From the NCBI RefSeq assembly GCF_003605195.1, contig NZ_QYOS01000024.1, positions 1 to 64,000 of the forward strand: a stretch of DNA of 64,000 nt, given 5' to 3'. Source of the DNA: Aurantiacibacter odishensis. Lineage in GTDB: Bacteria > Pseudomonadota > Alphaproteobacteria > Sphingomonadales > Sphingomonadaceae. Shown piece by piece: positions 54,149-63,147 of this stretch. Position 1 is the stretch's first letter. Every line of letters begins with the position of its first letter. The translations under genes were made by a program, and so were the position numbers. The notes beneath the pieces were generated by a model that searched no databases, was not told where the DNA came from, and was given only the letters and a program-made list of their open reading frames with translations.

Positions 54149-54784
54149 TCAGCCAGCCACTGAGGCGAGTGCCGCACCGATCGGCTGTTCGCCCGAGAGC
54201 AGTTCGAAGGTGATGTCTTGCGGAGCATTGTCTTCGACGCAGGCTGCGAGCACCTTGGCCACATCGGCGCGCGCGATCTCTCCGCTTGGCAGCTTTTCTG
54301 TCGCGATCCTGATGCGGCCGGATCCTGCGTCATCAGTCAGGCTTCCGGGTCGCACGATGACGTGACTAAGCGAGCTGTCGCGTAGATAGTGATCCGCTTC
54401 CCCCTTGGCGACGAGATAGTCGCGCAGTTCCTCCGGCCCTCGGTCCGGCTCGCCTGCGGCCATCGAACTCAGCATCACGAAGCGTGCGACACCGGCTTGC
54501 TGTGCGACATCGACCAGGTTGATCGCGCCATCGCGGTCGACCTGTTCGACAGCACTTCCGCCACTGCCTGCCGCGAAAACGACAACATCGGCGCCTGAAA
54601 CCGGATCAATCAGCGTTGCCTTGTCTGTCACATCGGCGATTATCGGACTGCCGCCCGCGCCCTCGACCTTGGCCGTCTTATCGTCGGAATGCACGAGACC
54701 GACCACCTGATGGCCGCCTTCGTAAAGTTCCTTCACCAGCATGTTGCCTACGGCCCCGGCGGCCCCTGCGACGAGAATTTTCAT
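54149..54784 (-). CDS. SDR-family NAD(P)-binding protein (atypical, NmrA-like)
   Basis: This 211-residue protein starts with the Rossmann nucleotide-binding loop LVAGAAGAVGNMLVKELYEGG, then has VVGLVHSDDK, MLSSMAAGEPDRG and VIVRPGSLTDD, the pattern of atypical short-chain dehydrogenases (YwnB/YhfK-like). It lacks the YxxxK catalytic pair, so it may bind NAD(P) without acting as a dehydrogenase. It follows the efflux operon by about 105 bases on the same strand and might be its last gene. Function not fixed. Confidence 0.85.
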   Translation of the reverse strand: MKILVAGAAGAVGNMLVKELYEGGHQVVGLVHSDDKTAKVEGAGGSPIIADVTDKATLIDPVSGADVVVFAAGSGGSAVEQVDRDGAINLVDVAQQAGVARFVMLSSMAAGEPDRGPEELRDYLVAKGEADHYLRDSSLSHVIVRPGSLTDDAGSGRIRIATEKLPSGEIARADVAKVLAACVEDNAPQDITFELLSGEQPIGAALASVAG

Positions 54785-54890
54785 GATAGTCTCCTGAAGT
54801 GGTTTCTCGTCAAACGCTCCGGGCAGCCGTTCTATCCTTTCATCGACGGCAGTGACGCAAACACGCTGCTGGAAGGGTCATCCAGGGTCT

Positions 54891-56267
54891 TTACCTCGAA
54901 CCCGGACCCGGTGCCCCGCCCACGGCCTGGTAGAGCCCCACCAGCGTGGTCAGTTCGTCAGCCCGAACCTGCACAAGCGAGATTTCGACACCGAGCAGCG
55001 CACGCTGGGCATCCACCTGCTCGATGTAAGGCGTGTAGCCCGCACGGTAGCGATTGCGCGCGTGGCGCAGCGCGTCGGCAACGGCGGTCTGCTGCGCTTC
55101 CAGCGCGGTTCTCTGCTCCCCCAGATTGGCGAGGACGGCCATGCGGTCTTCCACTTCGCGAAAGGCAGTCAAGACAGCGGAGCGATAGGCCCACGCGGCC
55201 TGGTCCCGCTGCGCTGTCGCGCCGTCGAGCTGGGCCTGCAGGCGTCCGCCCTGGAAGATCGGTGCGAGGATGCTGCCGCCGATGGACCAGATGCTGATCG
55301 GATCGGCCAACAGGTCCGACAGGGCGAGTCCCGCCGTCGCACCGAGATCGAGCGACGGCATGAAGTCGGCGCGTGCGACCCGCATCGACGCGTCGGCGGC
55401 GGCGACCCGGAATTCGGCGGCGGCGACATCGGGCCTGCGCCGCAGGAGTTCTGAAGGCATGGTCGCCGGTGGGGTCGGAGCAACAAGATCGTCCAGCGAC
55501 CCGCCCCGTGTGATTGCGCCCGGCAGTTCGCCTGTGAGCACCGAAAGGGCATTCTCCTGCTGCGCGATCTGGGCCTTGAGCTGCGGCACCAGTTGCGCGG
55601 TTGCCTGGTATTCCGCCTCAGCCTGCCGCAATGGCAATTGCGAGGTGTAGCCCACCTCGGCCCGGTCGCGTGCGAAATCCACCGCTTCCTGCCGTGCCGC
55701 CAGTGTCTGTTCGAGCACGCTTAGCCGCGCATCGAGCGCCAGCAGCGTGATGTAGCCGCTGGCTGTCGCGGCCGTAACCGCAAGGCGCGCAGCCTCCTCT
55801 CCCGCCGCGCTGGCAGCGACACTGGCCTCGGCGGCGTCCACCCGCGCGGCATTCTTGCCGAACAGGTCCACCTCGTATGAGGCGCGGAAGGCCGGTTGTG
55901 CCGCAATCGATTCCTGGGCGCGGCCAAGCGGCGACACCTCGCGCCGGACGCCGGCTTCAACCCCGGCCCCCAAAGAGGGGAGCAGATATCCACGCGAGGC
56001 ATTTTCGGTGGCTCGCGCTTCCTCGACTCGTGCCGCGGCAATCTGCACGTCGGGATTGTTGCGGCGCGCCTGTTCGACAAGACGCGACAGTTGCGGATCG
56101 CCGAAGCTTTCCCACCAGTTCGCCTCGACAGGCGCGGTTACACCCAGTTCGGTGCGCCACTCAGTGGGAGCGGAAACGGAGGCTTCCACCGGTGGTTCCT
56201 GCAGCGCGGGCGCACAGGCGGAGAGCGCCAGCGCGGATGTGGCGATAAGGGCAATTGTCTTGCGCAT
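54891..56267 (-). CDS. Outer-membrane efflux lipoprotein (OMF, NodT/OprM family)
   Basis: This 458-residue outer-membrane channel has a lipobox (ALALSACAPAL) and two OEP repeats of coiled-coil alpha-barrel, for example NNPDVQIAAARVEEARA and NRYRAGYTPYIEQVDAQRALL, with LRRRPDVAAAEFRVAAADA in the middle. It exports substrates delivered by the adjacent HlyD adaptor and MFS pump. Its start is 5 bases after the hlyD stop. It is the fourth gene of the tetR-led operon. Confidence 0.93.
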   Translation of the reverse strand: MRKTIALIATSALALSACAPALQEPPVEASVSAPTEWRTELGVTAPVEANWWESFGDPQLSRLVEQARRNNPDVQIAAARVEEARATENASRGYLLPSLGAGVEAGVRREVSPLGRAQESIAAQPAFRASYEVDLFGKNAARVDAAEASVAASAAGEEAARLAVTAATASGYITLLALDARLSVLEQTLAARQEAVDFARDRAEVGYTSQLPLRQAEAEYQATAQLVPQLKAQIAQQENALSVLTGELPGAITRGGSLDDLVAPTPPATMPSELLRRRPDVAAAEFRVAAADASMRVARADFMPSLDLGATAGLALSDLLADPISIWSIGGSILAPIFQGGRLQAQLDGATAQRDQAAWAYRSAVLTAFREVEDRMAVLANLGEQRTALEAQQTAVADALRHARNRYRAGYTPYIEQVDAQRALLGVEISLVQVRADELTTLVGLYQAVGGAPGPGSR

Positions 56268-56272
56268 GGCCC

Positions 56273-57397
56273 TCAGTCCTCCGTGTGAACAGTTGCGATC
56301 ACCGACATGCCGGGACCGAGGCGGCTGGCCGCTTCCTGCCCCTCGTCGAGGACGATACGGACCGCGATGCGCTGGGGCACCTTCACGAAGTTTCCTGCCC
56401 CCGTATCCGGTTTGACGAGGCTGAATTCACTGCTGGCGGCAGGCGCGATGCTCTGCACCCGGCCGGTGAGTTCAAGCCCGCCGAGCGCATCGACCTCCAG
56501 CGTTGCGCGCTGGCCGACTGCCATTTCGGACGTCTGTGTTTCCTTGAAATTGGCGACCACCCACAATTCGTCGGGGACAATGTACATGAGCTGCGTGCCA
56601 GCGGTGACGAGCTGCCCCTCGCGGGCGGAGACCTCGCTCAGGCGGCCCGAACGCGGAGCGCGGATTTCGGTGCGGGAGAGTTCGAACTCGGCAAGACCCC
56701 TCGATGCCTCTGCGCCCGCGACCTGCGCTTCTAGTGCCCCGCGACCCACGGTTACCGAACGCACGTTCTCTGCGGCAATGGCGCGCTGTGCCTGGGCCTG
56801 ACGAACGCCCGCCTGCGCCTGTTGCAGGGCAGCGCGTGCCTGGTCTCGTTCGCGTAACGAGACCGATCCTTCGTCGACCAGTTCGGCGATGCGGTTCATG
56901 TCGGCCTGCGCCTGCTGCAAGGCGGCACGCGCGCTGGCCACGGCGGCTTCCTGCAGTTCAAGCTGCGCCTGGGCCGAGCGCAGGCTCTGCGCGCTGTTCG
57001 CCAGCGCCGCCTGCTGTGCCGCGTAATTCGCTGCGCCCTGCTGCACCCTTTCCTGGAACGGCGCATCGTCGATCCTTGCGAGGAGATCGCCTTCCACCAC
57101 GCGCTGGAAATCGGTGACCGGCACTTGCGTGAGATATCCGGCAACCTGCGGGCTGACGACCGTGGTGCGACCGCGCACATAGGCGTTGTTGGTGGTCTCG
57201 TCCCCGCTGTCGAAAGGCGGAAGGCCCCACGCGTAGAGCGCGGCCAGGACACCGGCGAGGACAAGCAGGATCGCCATGCCGATGCGGCGGCGCGAAGGGT
57301 TCGGAGACCAGCCCTTCTCGTCCTGCTCAGGAGGAGATCCGGCTGCGTCCTCGATCGCTTCGGGTTCGGCCTCGGTCGGTGAAGGATTGTTCGTCAT
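56273..57397 (-). CDS. HlyD-family periplasmic adaptor (EmrA-like)
   Basis: This 374-residue membrane-fusion protein has one N-terminal helix (IGMAILLVLAGVLAALYAWG), a barrel-sandwich hybrid (VVSPQVAGYLTQVPVTDFQRV), a long coiled-coil hairpin (QSLRSAQAQLELQEAAVASAR, QAQRAIAAENVRS) and the closing beta domains. It connects the EmrB-type pump with the outer-membrane channel. It overlaps the pump gene by 4 bases and precedes the outer-membrane gene by 5 bases, confirming an operon. Confidence 0.92.
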   Translation of the reverse strand: MTNNPSPTEAEPEAIEDAAGSPPEQDEKGWSPNPSRRRIGMAILLVLAGVLAALYAWGLPPFDSGDETTNNAYVRGRTTVVSPQVAGYLTQVPVTDFQRVVEGDLLARIDDAPFQERVQQGAANYAAQQAALANSAQSLRSAQAQLELQEAAVASARAALQQAQADMNRIAELVDEGSVSLRERDQARAALQQAQAGVRQAQAQRAIAAENVRSVTVGRGALEAQVAGAEASRGLAEFELSRTEIRAPRSGRLSEVSAREGQLVTAGTQLMYIVPDELWVVANFKETQTSEMAVGQRATLEVDALGGLELTGRVQSIAPAASSEFSLVKPDTGAGNFVKVPQRIAVRIVLDEGQEAASRLGPGMSVIATVHTED

Positions 57398-59079
57398 TGT
57401 CTTGTCCTTGCGAGCATGGCCTCCATGAAGGCCAGTTCCTTGGCGAGCGGATTGCGCCCGCGAATCTTGTTGTTGAGCCAGGGCACGAACATCGCGGCGA
57501 AAGTCAGGGCCGCGAGAGTGCCGACGAGAAAGAAGACATCATTGAACGCAAGCACGGCGGCTTCGCGCCCGACTTCCTGCGAGACGCTGGCTGCTGCAGC
57601 CTGTTGTTGCAGCACAGGATCGGACTGGACCGGTGCGACGCGCTGACCGGCGTTGTTTAGCGCCTCTCCCAGTTGCTGATTGCCCAGCGTCAGCGTGTTC
57701 CCGGCATCTATGAGATGGGTTTTCAGGCGGACCGTGTGAAAGGCCGACAACAGCGAGATGCCGGCAAGCCCGCCGACCGATTGCGAAAGCGAGAAGATCG
57801 CGATGAAGCTGATCACGAAGCTTTGCCCCGCGGCCAAGGCGCGCAGCATGCCTTCCATCATGATCGGCCCCATGGCGAACACCGCGGCAAAGGCGATGGC
57901 CGCCTGCGTCAGGTAAAGGTCCTGCGGCCGGGTCATCACGCCGGTTCTCGTATCTGCGTAGGCGGCGATGCAGATCACCAGCACTGCGAAAAGAACGGGG
58001 CGTGTCAGGTCCTTGGGATCGAGCCGGACGACCGAAAGCAGCATGCCGCCGAAAGTGGCCCCGGCCAGCACCCAGAAATAGCCGGTGAGTTGTTCGTTGC
58101 CATAACCCAGCGCGGCGAACATGCCGCTGGCACCGAAGCCCTGTTCCGCCACGAGAATGCGAACGGTTGCGCCGATGATGGCAAGGCTCAAGATCGCGCG
58201 GCTCGACAGCCAGCTCAGGTCCAGCATCGGGCTCTTGCGATTGGCCTCGATCAGGAAACAACCGCCAAGGCCCAAGATGGCGACGACCAGCGCGTAGCCG
58301 AGCCACGGCGTGTCCCACCACTGGATGCGGCCCTGGATCAGGAAAGCACACAGCGCGCTGATGCCGATGATGAAGAGCGCGATGCTTGGTATGTCGAGCT
58401 TCTCGAAGGTCTGTTTGCGCACGCCGGGCGGTAGCCGCAGCATGTAAACCAGCCCGAAGCCCAGCAAGGACAAAGCGAACTGGAACTGGAAGACGCGGCT
58501 CATGTCGCCGTCCACGAGCAGCGCGGGCGAAATCGCACGGGTCAGCGGGAAGGCGATCTGGACCAGGCCCAGCGATATCACCAGTCCCGCCACGCGCATG
58601 GCCGCGGGAAGTCCCTGCATCAGGTAGTAGATGGACAGGGCCGAGAGACCGGAGGCCGTTATCCCCGCAACGGCGCGTGCTATCAGTTCGGGATAATAGC
58701 CCGGCCCGATCATCTGCACGAAGTTGGCAGCAACGAGGCCCGCCATGGCCCAGCGCACGAAGGGTTGGATGCCGAACTCCTGCCGCACGCGGAACAGCAG
58801 CATGCTCATGCAGGCGTAGGTCGAGTAGAAGGCGACGGTCAGCCATCCGGCTTCGACGGGCGTGAGTGCGAATTCGGCCTGCAAGGCTCCCGCATTCGCC
58901 AGCAGGAAGCCGTTCTGCGCCCCCCCGATAAGCCCCATCAACACGCCGATGCCAAGGTAGGCCGCGCGCCGCCGTGCGGGGTGATCGGGATTGGCCGGCG
59001 ATCCCGGCAGAATCGGCATCTCGTGCGGCTTGAAGCGATAGCCGTCAACCTCGTCGACCAGGGCATTGCGATCAGTCAC
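57394..59079 (-). CDS. DHA2-family MFS drug efflux pump (EmrB-like)
   Basis: This 561-residue MFS transporter probably has 14 membrane helices, as in the drug:H+ antiporter-2 group. The first helix region is YLGIGVLMGLIGGAQNGFLL, and a long C-terminal loop contains ALNNAGQRVAPVQSDPVLQQQAA before the last helix (FLVGTLAALTFAAMFVPWL). With the HlyD and OMF genes it forms a tripartite exporter for lipophilic or toxic compounds. Its start overlaps the tetR stop by 8 bases. Specificity is unknown; the neighbouring TetR site suggests induction by its substrate. Confidence 0.92.
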   Translation of the reverse strand: MTDRNALVDEVDGYRFKPHEMPILPGSPANPDHPARRRAAYLGIGVLMGLIGGAQNGFLLANAGALQAEFALTPVEAGWLTVAFYSTYACMSMLLFRVRQEFGIQPFVRWAMAGLVAANFVQMIGPGYYPELIARAVAGITASGLSALSIYYLMQGLPAAMRVAGLVISLGLVQIAFPLTRAISPALLVDGDMSRVFQFQFALSLLGFGLVYMLRLPPGVRKQTFEKLDIPSIALFIIGISALCAFLIQGRIQWWDTPWLGYALVVAILGLGGCFLIEANRKSPMLDLSWLSSRAILSLAIIGATVRILVAEQGFGASGMFAALGYGNEQLTGYFWVLAGATFGGMLLSVVRLDPKDLTRPVLFAVLVICIAAYADTRTGVMTRPQDLYLTQAAIAFAAVFAMGPIMMEGMLRALAAGQSFVISFIAIFSLSQSVGGLAGISLLSAFHTVRLKTHLIDAGNTLTLGNQQLGEALNNAGQRVAPVQSDPVLQQQAAAASVSQEVGREAAVLAFNDVFFLVGTLAALTFAAMFVPWLNNKIRGRNPLAKELAFMEAMLARTRQ

Positions 59080-59704
59080 AGCGCAGTGCCTCCTCGATCA
59101 GGGTCGCCTCCAGCGCGGCCTCGAACGAACTGTCGTCGGCGATACCGTCGGCCAGCTTGGTCAGGCGCTCACGACGCGCGACCGTGCTCGACGCGGAATA
59201 GATGAAGCTGGCCACGCGGAATTGCAGGTGTTCCACCTTGCGTTCGCAGTTGGCGGCCGCAGCCTGCGCCAGTTCGACGAAGTAGCGATGGAGCGGGAGC
59301 GAAAGCTCGTCGAGCAGCCACTGCGACCGCTCGCTGTCGATAGTGATGTCGCGCAGCAGCAGGCGCGGGACTTCCGGGCGGGAGAGGAGATAGCCGAGAA
59401 AAGTCTTCATAGCGTGGTGAAGCCGTTGCTTCGGCGACGCCCCCTGCGTTTCGGCCAGCGCTGCGTCGAGAGCGTCCTGAAGTTCCTTTGCGGCCTGCGA
59501 AACGATCGACTTCCACAGGCCCGTCTTGCCGCCGAAGCGATAAGCGATCAGCGCAACGTCGATATTGGCGTCTGCGGCAATCTCGCGCAGCGATGTGGCG
59601 TCGAAGCCTCGATTGGCAAAGCGCAACCGTGCGGCGTCGGCGATGGCCTCGCTTGTATCCGTATCGGTCTTTCTCGGCCTTCCCGGCCTGCGTCGCTCGT
59701 TCAC
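59072..59704 (-). CDS. TetR/AcrR-family regulator of the efflux operon
   Basis: This 210-residue repressor has an N-terminal helix-turn-helix: AIADAARLRFANRGFDATSLREIAADANIDVALIAYRFGGKTGL is split around the recognition helix, followed by a helical ligand-binding domain. It is the first gene of the operon; its stop overlaps the pump gene by 8 bases. The start is GTG 59704 because aaaggag lies 6 bases before it; the frame runs on to 59857 but crosses the operator. A perfect palindrome sits about 40 bases upstream at 59745-59772. Confidence 0.9.
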   Translation of the reverse strand: MNERRRPGRPRKTDTDTSEAIADAARLRFANRGFDATSLREIAADANIDVALIAYRFGGKTGLWKSIVSQAAKELQDALDAALAETQGASPKQRLHHAMKTFLGYLLSRPEVPRLLLRDITIDSERSQWLLDELSLPLHRYFVELAQAAAANCERKVEHLQFRVASFIYSASSTVARRERLTKLADGIADDSSFEAALEATLIEEALRCD

Positions 59705-59744
59705 TGGGCACTCCTTTGTGCGACGCAACATAAGCGGGAAGCGG

Positions 59745-59772
59745 CACTTATTCAATGATCGTTGAATAAGTG
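59745..59772. promoter_or_regulatory. Perfect palindrome, TetR operator, with promoter
   Basis: The arms CACTTATTCAA (59745-59755) and TTGAATAAGTG (59762-59772) are perfect inverted repeats around TGATCG. On the minus strand TTGAAT from the left arm (59755-59750) is spaced 17 bases from TATGTT (59732-59727), a promoter whose -35 lies inside the palindrome. Bound repressor would exclude RNA polymerase, giving autoregulation. Confidence 0.75.
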
Positions 59773-59955
59773 GGGAATGCTGCATCGATGCCTCCATGAA
59801 GAGGCGACCCATCGCATCGAATATCCCCCGCTCCGCGTTCGGTTCCGCAGCGCACAAACGCCAGATGCGGAAACAACCCGCCCGGTCGCGTGTTCGAGCG
59901 GTGAGACCCGCGATCTCGTGTCAATCCGAGATCCCAACGAAGGGAAATTAAGCGC

Positions 59956-60639
59956 ATGAAAATCCTGATGGTTCTTACCAGCCACGACAAACTGGGGGAC
60001 ACCGGCGAGAAAACCGGCTTCTGGCTCGAAGAATTTGCCGCCCCCTATTATGTCCTCAAGGACGCCGGCCACGAAATAACGCTTGCCAGCCCTGCCGGCG
60101 GGCAGCCGCCGCTCGACCCCAAGTCGGACACGCCCGATGCGCAGACCGATGCCACCAGGCGCTTCAAGGAAGACGAGGCCGCGCAGGCGCATCTCGCCTC
60201 GACCGAGAAGCTCGATACGATCGATGTGTCGGCTTTCGATGGCGTCTTCTATCCTGGAGGACACGGCCCGCTATGGGATCTGGCCGAAAGCGCAGTTTCG
60301 AAAGCTATCATCGAAGATGCGCTGACTGCCGCGAAACCCGTCGCGCTCGTTTGCCATGCGCCAGCAGTGCTGAAGAACGTCACGGCGCCGAACGGCGATC
60401 CGATCGTAAAGGGCCGCAAGATCACCGGCTTCACCAACCAGGAAGAAGACGCGGTCGGTTTGACCGATGTCGTCCCTTTCCTGCTGGAGGACGTCCTGAT
60501 CGAGAAGGGCGGTACTTTCTCGAAGCAAGGTGTCTTCGAACCCTACGTAGTGCGAGACGGACTGCTGATCACGGGCCAGAACCCGCCCTCCAGCGAACCT
60601 GCGGCCGAGAAGCTCCTGGAGGCCTTGGAGGGCAAATAG
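59956..60639 (+). CDS. DJ-1/PfpI-family protein (Hsp31/glyoxalase-III-like)
   Basis: This 227-residue protein of the type 1 glutamine-amidotransferase fold has KTGFWLEEFAAPYYVLKDAG with a conserved glutamate, GVFYPGGHGPLWDL and the nucleophile elbow LVCHAPAVL with Cys and His, the pattern of Hsp31/YhbO or glyoxalase III. Such proteins detoxify methylglyoxal or act as deglycases or chaperones in carbonyl stress. ATG 59956 follows gaagggaaattaagcgc. It is divergent from the TetR operon with about 180 bases between, so the palindromic operator may also affect it. Confidence 0.88.
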   Translation: MKILMVLTSHDKLGDTGEKTGFWLEEFAAPYYVLKDAGHEITLASPAGGQPPLDPKSDTPDAQTDATRRFKEDEAAQAHLASTEKLDTIDVSAFDGVFYPGGHGPLWDLAESAVSKAIIEDALTAAKPVALVCHAPAVLKNVTAPNGDPIVKGRKITGFTNQEEDAVGLTDVVPFLLEDVLIEKGGTFSKQGVFEPYVVRDGLLITGQNPPSSEPAAEKLLEALEGK

Positions 60640-60856
60640 GTTGGATAAAGACGCATCGGACGGCCCGAAGTCCGCACATGCCGCTCCGCGAGCGAACGAT
60701 CATTCTTGCGTCAATCCACAGTTACCCACAGCTCCCATTTCGCGAGAATCGCCGGGTTCGCCCATAGTCCTGCCATTGCGGTGCCGTCCCGCACACGGGA
60801 ACCGCCGCGCGGCATGGAGAGTTATCTCGCCATGTTTCGACGGAAAGGATACCGGC

Positions 60857-61003
60857 ATGGCCAGAATCTTTCGCAGTAGCAAACCCGATAGCTGGAGCAG
60901 CCCGCGCTTCCACAGTGACGCGAGCTTTCGTGCAATGTCGCACGGCAAGATCCAGCCGATGGAAGAACCCGGCTTCTTCGAACGCCTGTTCGGGCGTCAC
61001 TGA
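60857..61003 (+). CDS. Small hypothetical protein (48 residues)
   Basis: The 48-residue frame starts at ATG 60857 after ggaaaggataccggc. The product is basic and serine-rich, then acidic, and ends FFERLFGRH, a short hydrophobic and basic tail seen in several small proteins in this group. A longer open frame from 60641 starts without an SD. No family recognised. A strong terminator begins 22 bases after its stop. Confidence 0.55.
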   Translation: MARIFRSSKPDSWSSPRFHSDASFRAMSHGKIQPMEEPGFFERLFGRH

Positions 61004-61025
61004 CGCCGACACCGATACCAAATGA

Positions 61026-61063
61026 AAAGGGCCGGGAAGCGATCTGCTCCCCGGCCCTTTTTG
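61026..61063. terminator. Bidirectional rho-independent terminator
   Basis: AAAAGGGCCGGG (61026-61037) pairs with CCCGGCCCTTTT (61051-61062) around a 13-base loop, and a further T follows. The A tract before the stem acts as T tract for the minus strand. It separates the small gene from the convergent symporter gene. Confidence 0.9.
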
Positions 61064-61076
61064 CGTCGTTCTACTC

Positions 61077-62600
61077 TCAGTATTCCTCAGGCTCTTCCGG
61101 CGTATCCGCGTGGTGGTCCGGCCCGGCGTTGCGCTGGCCCCTTGCCAGCTTGAACACCACGCCACTCAGCAGCAGCAGGGCGAAGATGTTTGGCAGCAGC
61201 ATTGTGGCGTTGGAAATGTCACCCAGGCGCCAGACCAGTTCGCTGGGCTGCGCCGCGCCGATGAAGATCACCACGCACCACAGCACGCGCCAGGCCATGT
61301 GCAGCTTCTTCTCGCCCGCCCGGTTGGAGCCTTTGACCCGGTCGTAGATGAAGGTGATCGCCCGCTCGCCGTAGTAGGACCACGTCAGCAGGGTGGTGAA
61401 CACGAACAGGATCAGCACCACCGATGCCACAAGCGTGCCAATGGGGATGGAGCCGATCAGCACCGGGAAGGCCGCAGCAAAGGCGCCGCTGGTCATCTCG
61501 AAGCCCACGCGGTCCGACTGCCAGGCGTGCAGCACGGCTTCTCCGCCTGCGGTGAAATCGCCGCGCACGGTCAGGATCACCAGCGCCGTCATGGTGCAGA
61601 TCACGATGGTGTCGATGAAGGTGCCCAGCATCGCCATGCGGCCCTGCTGTTCGGGATCGTTGGTCTGCGCCACGGCGTGGGCGATGGGGGTGGAACCCTG
61701 CCCTGCTTCGTTCGAGAACAAGCCGCGGGCAACGCCTGCGCGGATCGCCATGATGATGGCAGCGCCAGTGAAGCCGCCCACCGCGCTCTGCGGATTGAAC
61801 GCCCCGTCGAAGATCAGCGCGAATGTTTCGCCAAGGTCCTCGAAGTTCAGGATCAGCGCGATCACCGCCATGACGATGTAGGCCAGCGCCATGAACGGCA
61901 CCACGCTCTCGGCCACGCGGCCGATGGACTTGATGCCGCCGATGATGACGATGAACACCAGGATGGCGACGATCAGGCCGCCCAGCCATTCCTCCAGCCC
62001 GAACAGTTCCTGCAGACCGTCGGCCACGGCGTTCGCCTGGATCGAGTTGCCGGTGACGAGCGCGGAGAACAACGTGCCGATACAGAACACCACTGCCAGC
62101 CACGTCCATTTGGGGCCGAGGCCCATCATGATGTAGCTCATCGGGCCGCCGCGATAGACGCCGTCCGATGTCTTCTCGCGGTAACGGATCGCCAGCGATC
62201 CTTCCGCAAAGGCCAGCGCCATGCCAAACAGCGCGGTGATCCACATCCAGAAGATCGCGCCGGGTCCGCCCAGCGCGATGGCAGTGGCAACGCCCGCGAG
62301 GTTGCCGGTGCCCACCTGCCCGGAAAGCGCGGTGGAAAGAGCGGCGAAGGGCGAGATCTCGCCAGCGCCTTCGCCCTTGCGGCCCGCAAACAGACCCTTG
62401 ATCGCGCTGCCCAGCTTCACCAGCGGATAGAACCGCAGCCCCACCATGAACCAGACGCCTGCCCCCAGCAGGATCAGTGCCAGCGGCGGGAAGGGGATGA
62501 CTTCGGCGCCTTCCCAGGTGCCGCCCCACAACAGGTCGGAAATGTTGGTGACCGGTGCGACCAGTCGATCCCCCAGCGAAACTTCAGTCGGAGCTGCCAT
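61077..62600 (-). CDS. Alanine/glycine:cation symporter family protein (AGCS)
   Basis: This 507-residue inner-membrane protein has about 11 helices and the AGCS pattern: GQVGTGNLAGVATAIALGGPGAIFWMW, GLFSNEAGQGSTPIAHA and TWSYYGERAITFIY. It takes up alanine, glycine or related amino acids with sodium or protons. The start ATG 62600 is near a palindrome (62681-62694) that could be a regulator site. It is convergent with the small gene at 60857 across a terminator, and divergent from secE. Confidence 0.93.
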   Translation of the reverse strand: MAAPTEVSLGDRLVAPVTNISDLLWGGTWEGAEVIPFPPLALILLGAGVWFMVGLRFYPLVKLGSAIKGLFAGRKGEGAGEISPFAALSTALSGQVGTGNLAGVATAIALGGPGAIFWMWITALFGMALAFAEGSLAIRYREKTSDGVYRGGPMSYIMMGLGPKWTWLAVVFCIGTLFSALVTGNSIQANAVADGLQELFGLEEWLGGLIVAILVFIVIIGGIKSIGRVAESVVPFMALAYIVMAVIALILNFEDLGETFALIFDGAFNPQSAVGGFTGAAIIMAIRAGVARGLFSNEAGQGSTPIAHAVAQTNDPEQQGRMAMLGTFIDTIVICTMTALVILTVRGDFTAGGEAVLHAWQSDRVGFEMTSGAFAAAFPVLIGSIPIGTLVASVVLILFVFTTLLTWSYYGERAITFIYDRVKGSNRAGEKKLHMAWRVLWCVVIFIGAAQPSELVWRLGDISNATMLLPNIFALLLLSGVVFKLARGQRNAGPDHHADTPEEPEEY

Positions 62601-62680
62601 CTATGTCCCTAAACCCTCATGCGTCCCTTCGATGAAGCGCATAGTGCTATCGGCGGCATGGCCCGCTGCATAGCCCCCAC

Positions 62681-62694
62681 GTTACATTTGTAAC
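62681..62694. promoter_or_regulatory. Short perfect palindrome between symporter gene and secE
   Basis: GTTACA and TGTAAC are perfect inverted repeats separated by two T residues, about 80 bases upstream of the symporter start. A regulator of the FadR/GntR or Lrp type could bind such a site; this is a guess from form only. Confidence 0.3.
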
Positions 62695-62726
62695 CGATCC
62701 GTGACGCGGAAGAGGTCTGCAAAGCC

Positions 62727-62755
62727 TTGCCAAGCATAACGCCCGCGCCTAAATA
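62727..62755 (+). promoter_or_regulatory. Candidate sigma-70 promoter for secE-nusG
   Basis: TTGCCA (62727-62732) is followed after 17 bases by TAAATA (62750-62755). It lies about 120 bases upstream of secE in the gap from the divergent symporter gene and is the best-spaced match there. Confidence 0.55.
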
Positions 62756-62877
62756 GCCAGCCGTCTTCCGACATTGGAAACTTCGCCAGCCCCTCCCGAT
62801 CAGCAGATCGGGGCGGCGAGGAGCCCTACCCGGAAGCCACGACATAAAGTTTCAATCGAACAAGCGACGGACCGACC

Positions 62878-63105
62878 ATGGCCGAAGAACCGAAGAAAGT
62901 TGCCACTCCCGCGAAGAAGCCGACGCCGGGCGAATTCATTCGCCAGGTACGTTCGGAAACCTCGAAGGTGGTGTGGCCCACGCGCGAAGAGACGGTGCGC
63001 ACCGCGATCTTCGTGTTCATCCTGGTGGTGATCCTGTCGCTGTTCTTCCTCGGCGTCGATTCGGTGTTCGGCTGGGTCGTGCAGCAGCTCCTCGCGCTGC
63101 TCTGA
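62878..63105 (+). CDS. secE: Preprotein translocase subunit SecE
   Basis: This 75-residue single-spanning form of SecE has a lysine-rich N-terminus, the amphipathic helix GEFIRQVRSETSKVVWPTREET, which is the universal motif, and the membrane helix FIFVLVVILSLFFLGV in shifted order (about residues 44-65). It clamps SecY in the translocon. Three-helix SecE of enterobacteria is longer; the short type is normal here. nusG follows after 42 bases, the standard order. Confidence 0.96.
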   Translation: MAEEPKKVATPAKKPTPGEFIRQVRSETSKVVWPTREETVRTAIFVFILVVILSLFFLGVDSVFGWVVQQLLALL

Positions 63106-63147
63106 TAGACGTCCCGCTCAACAGTTCAGGTTAGAAAAGAGAGATCC

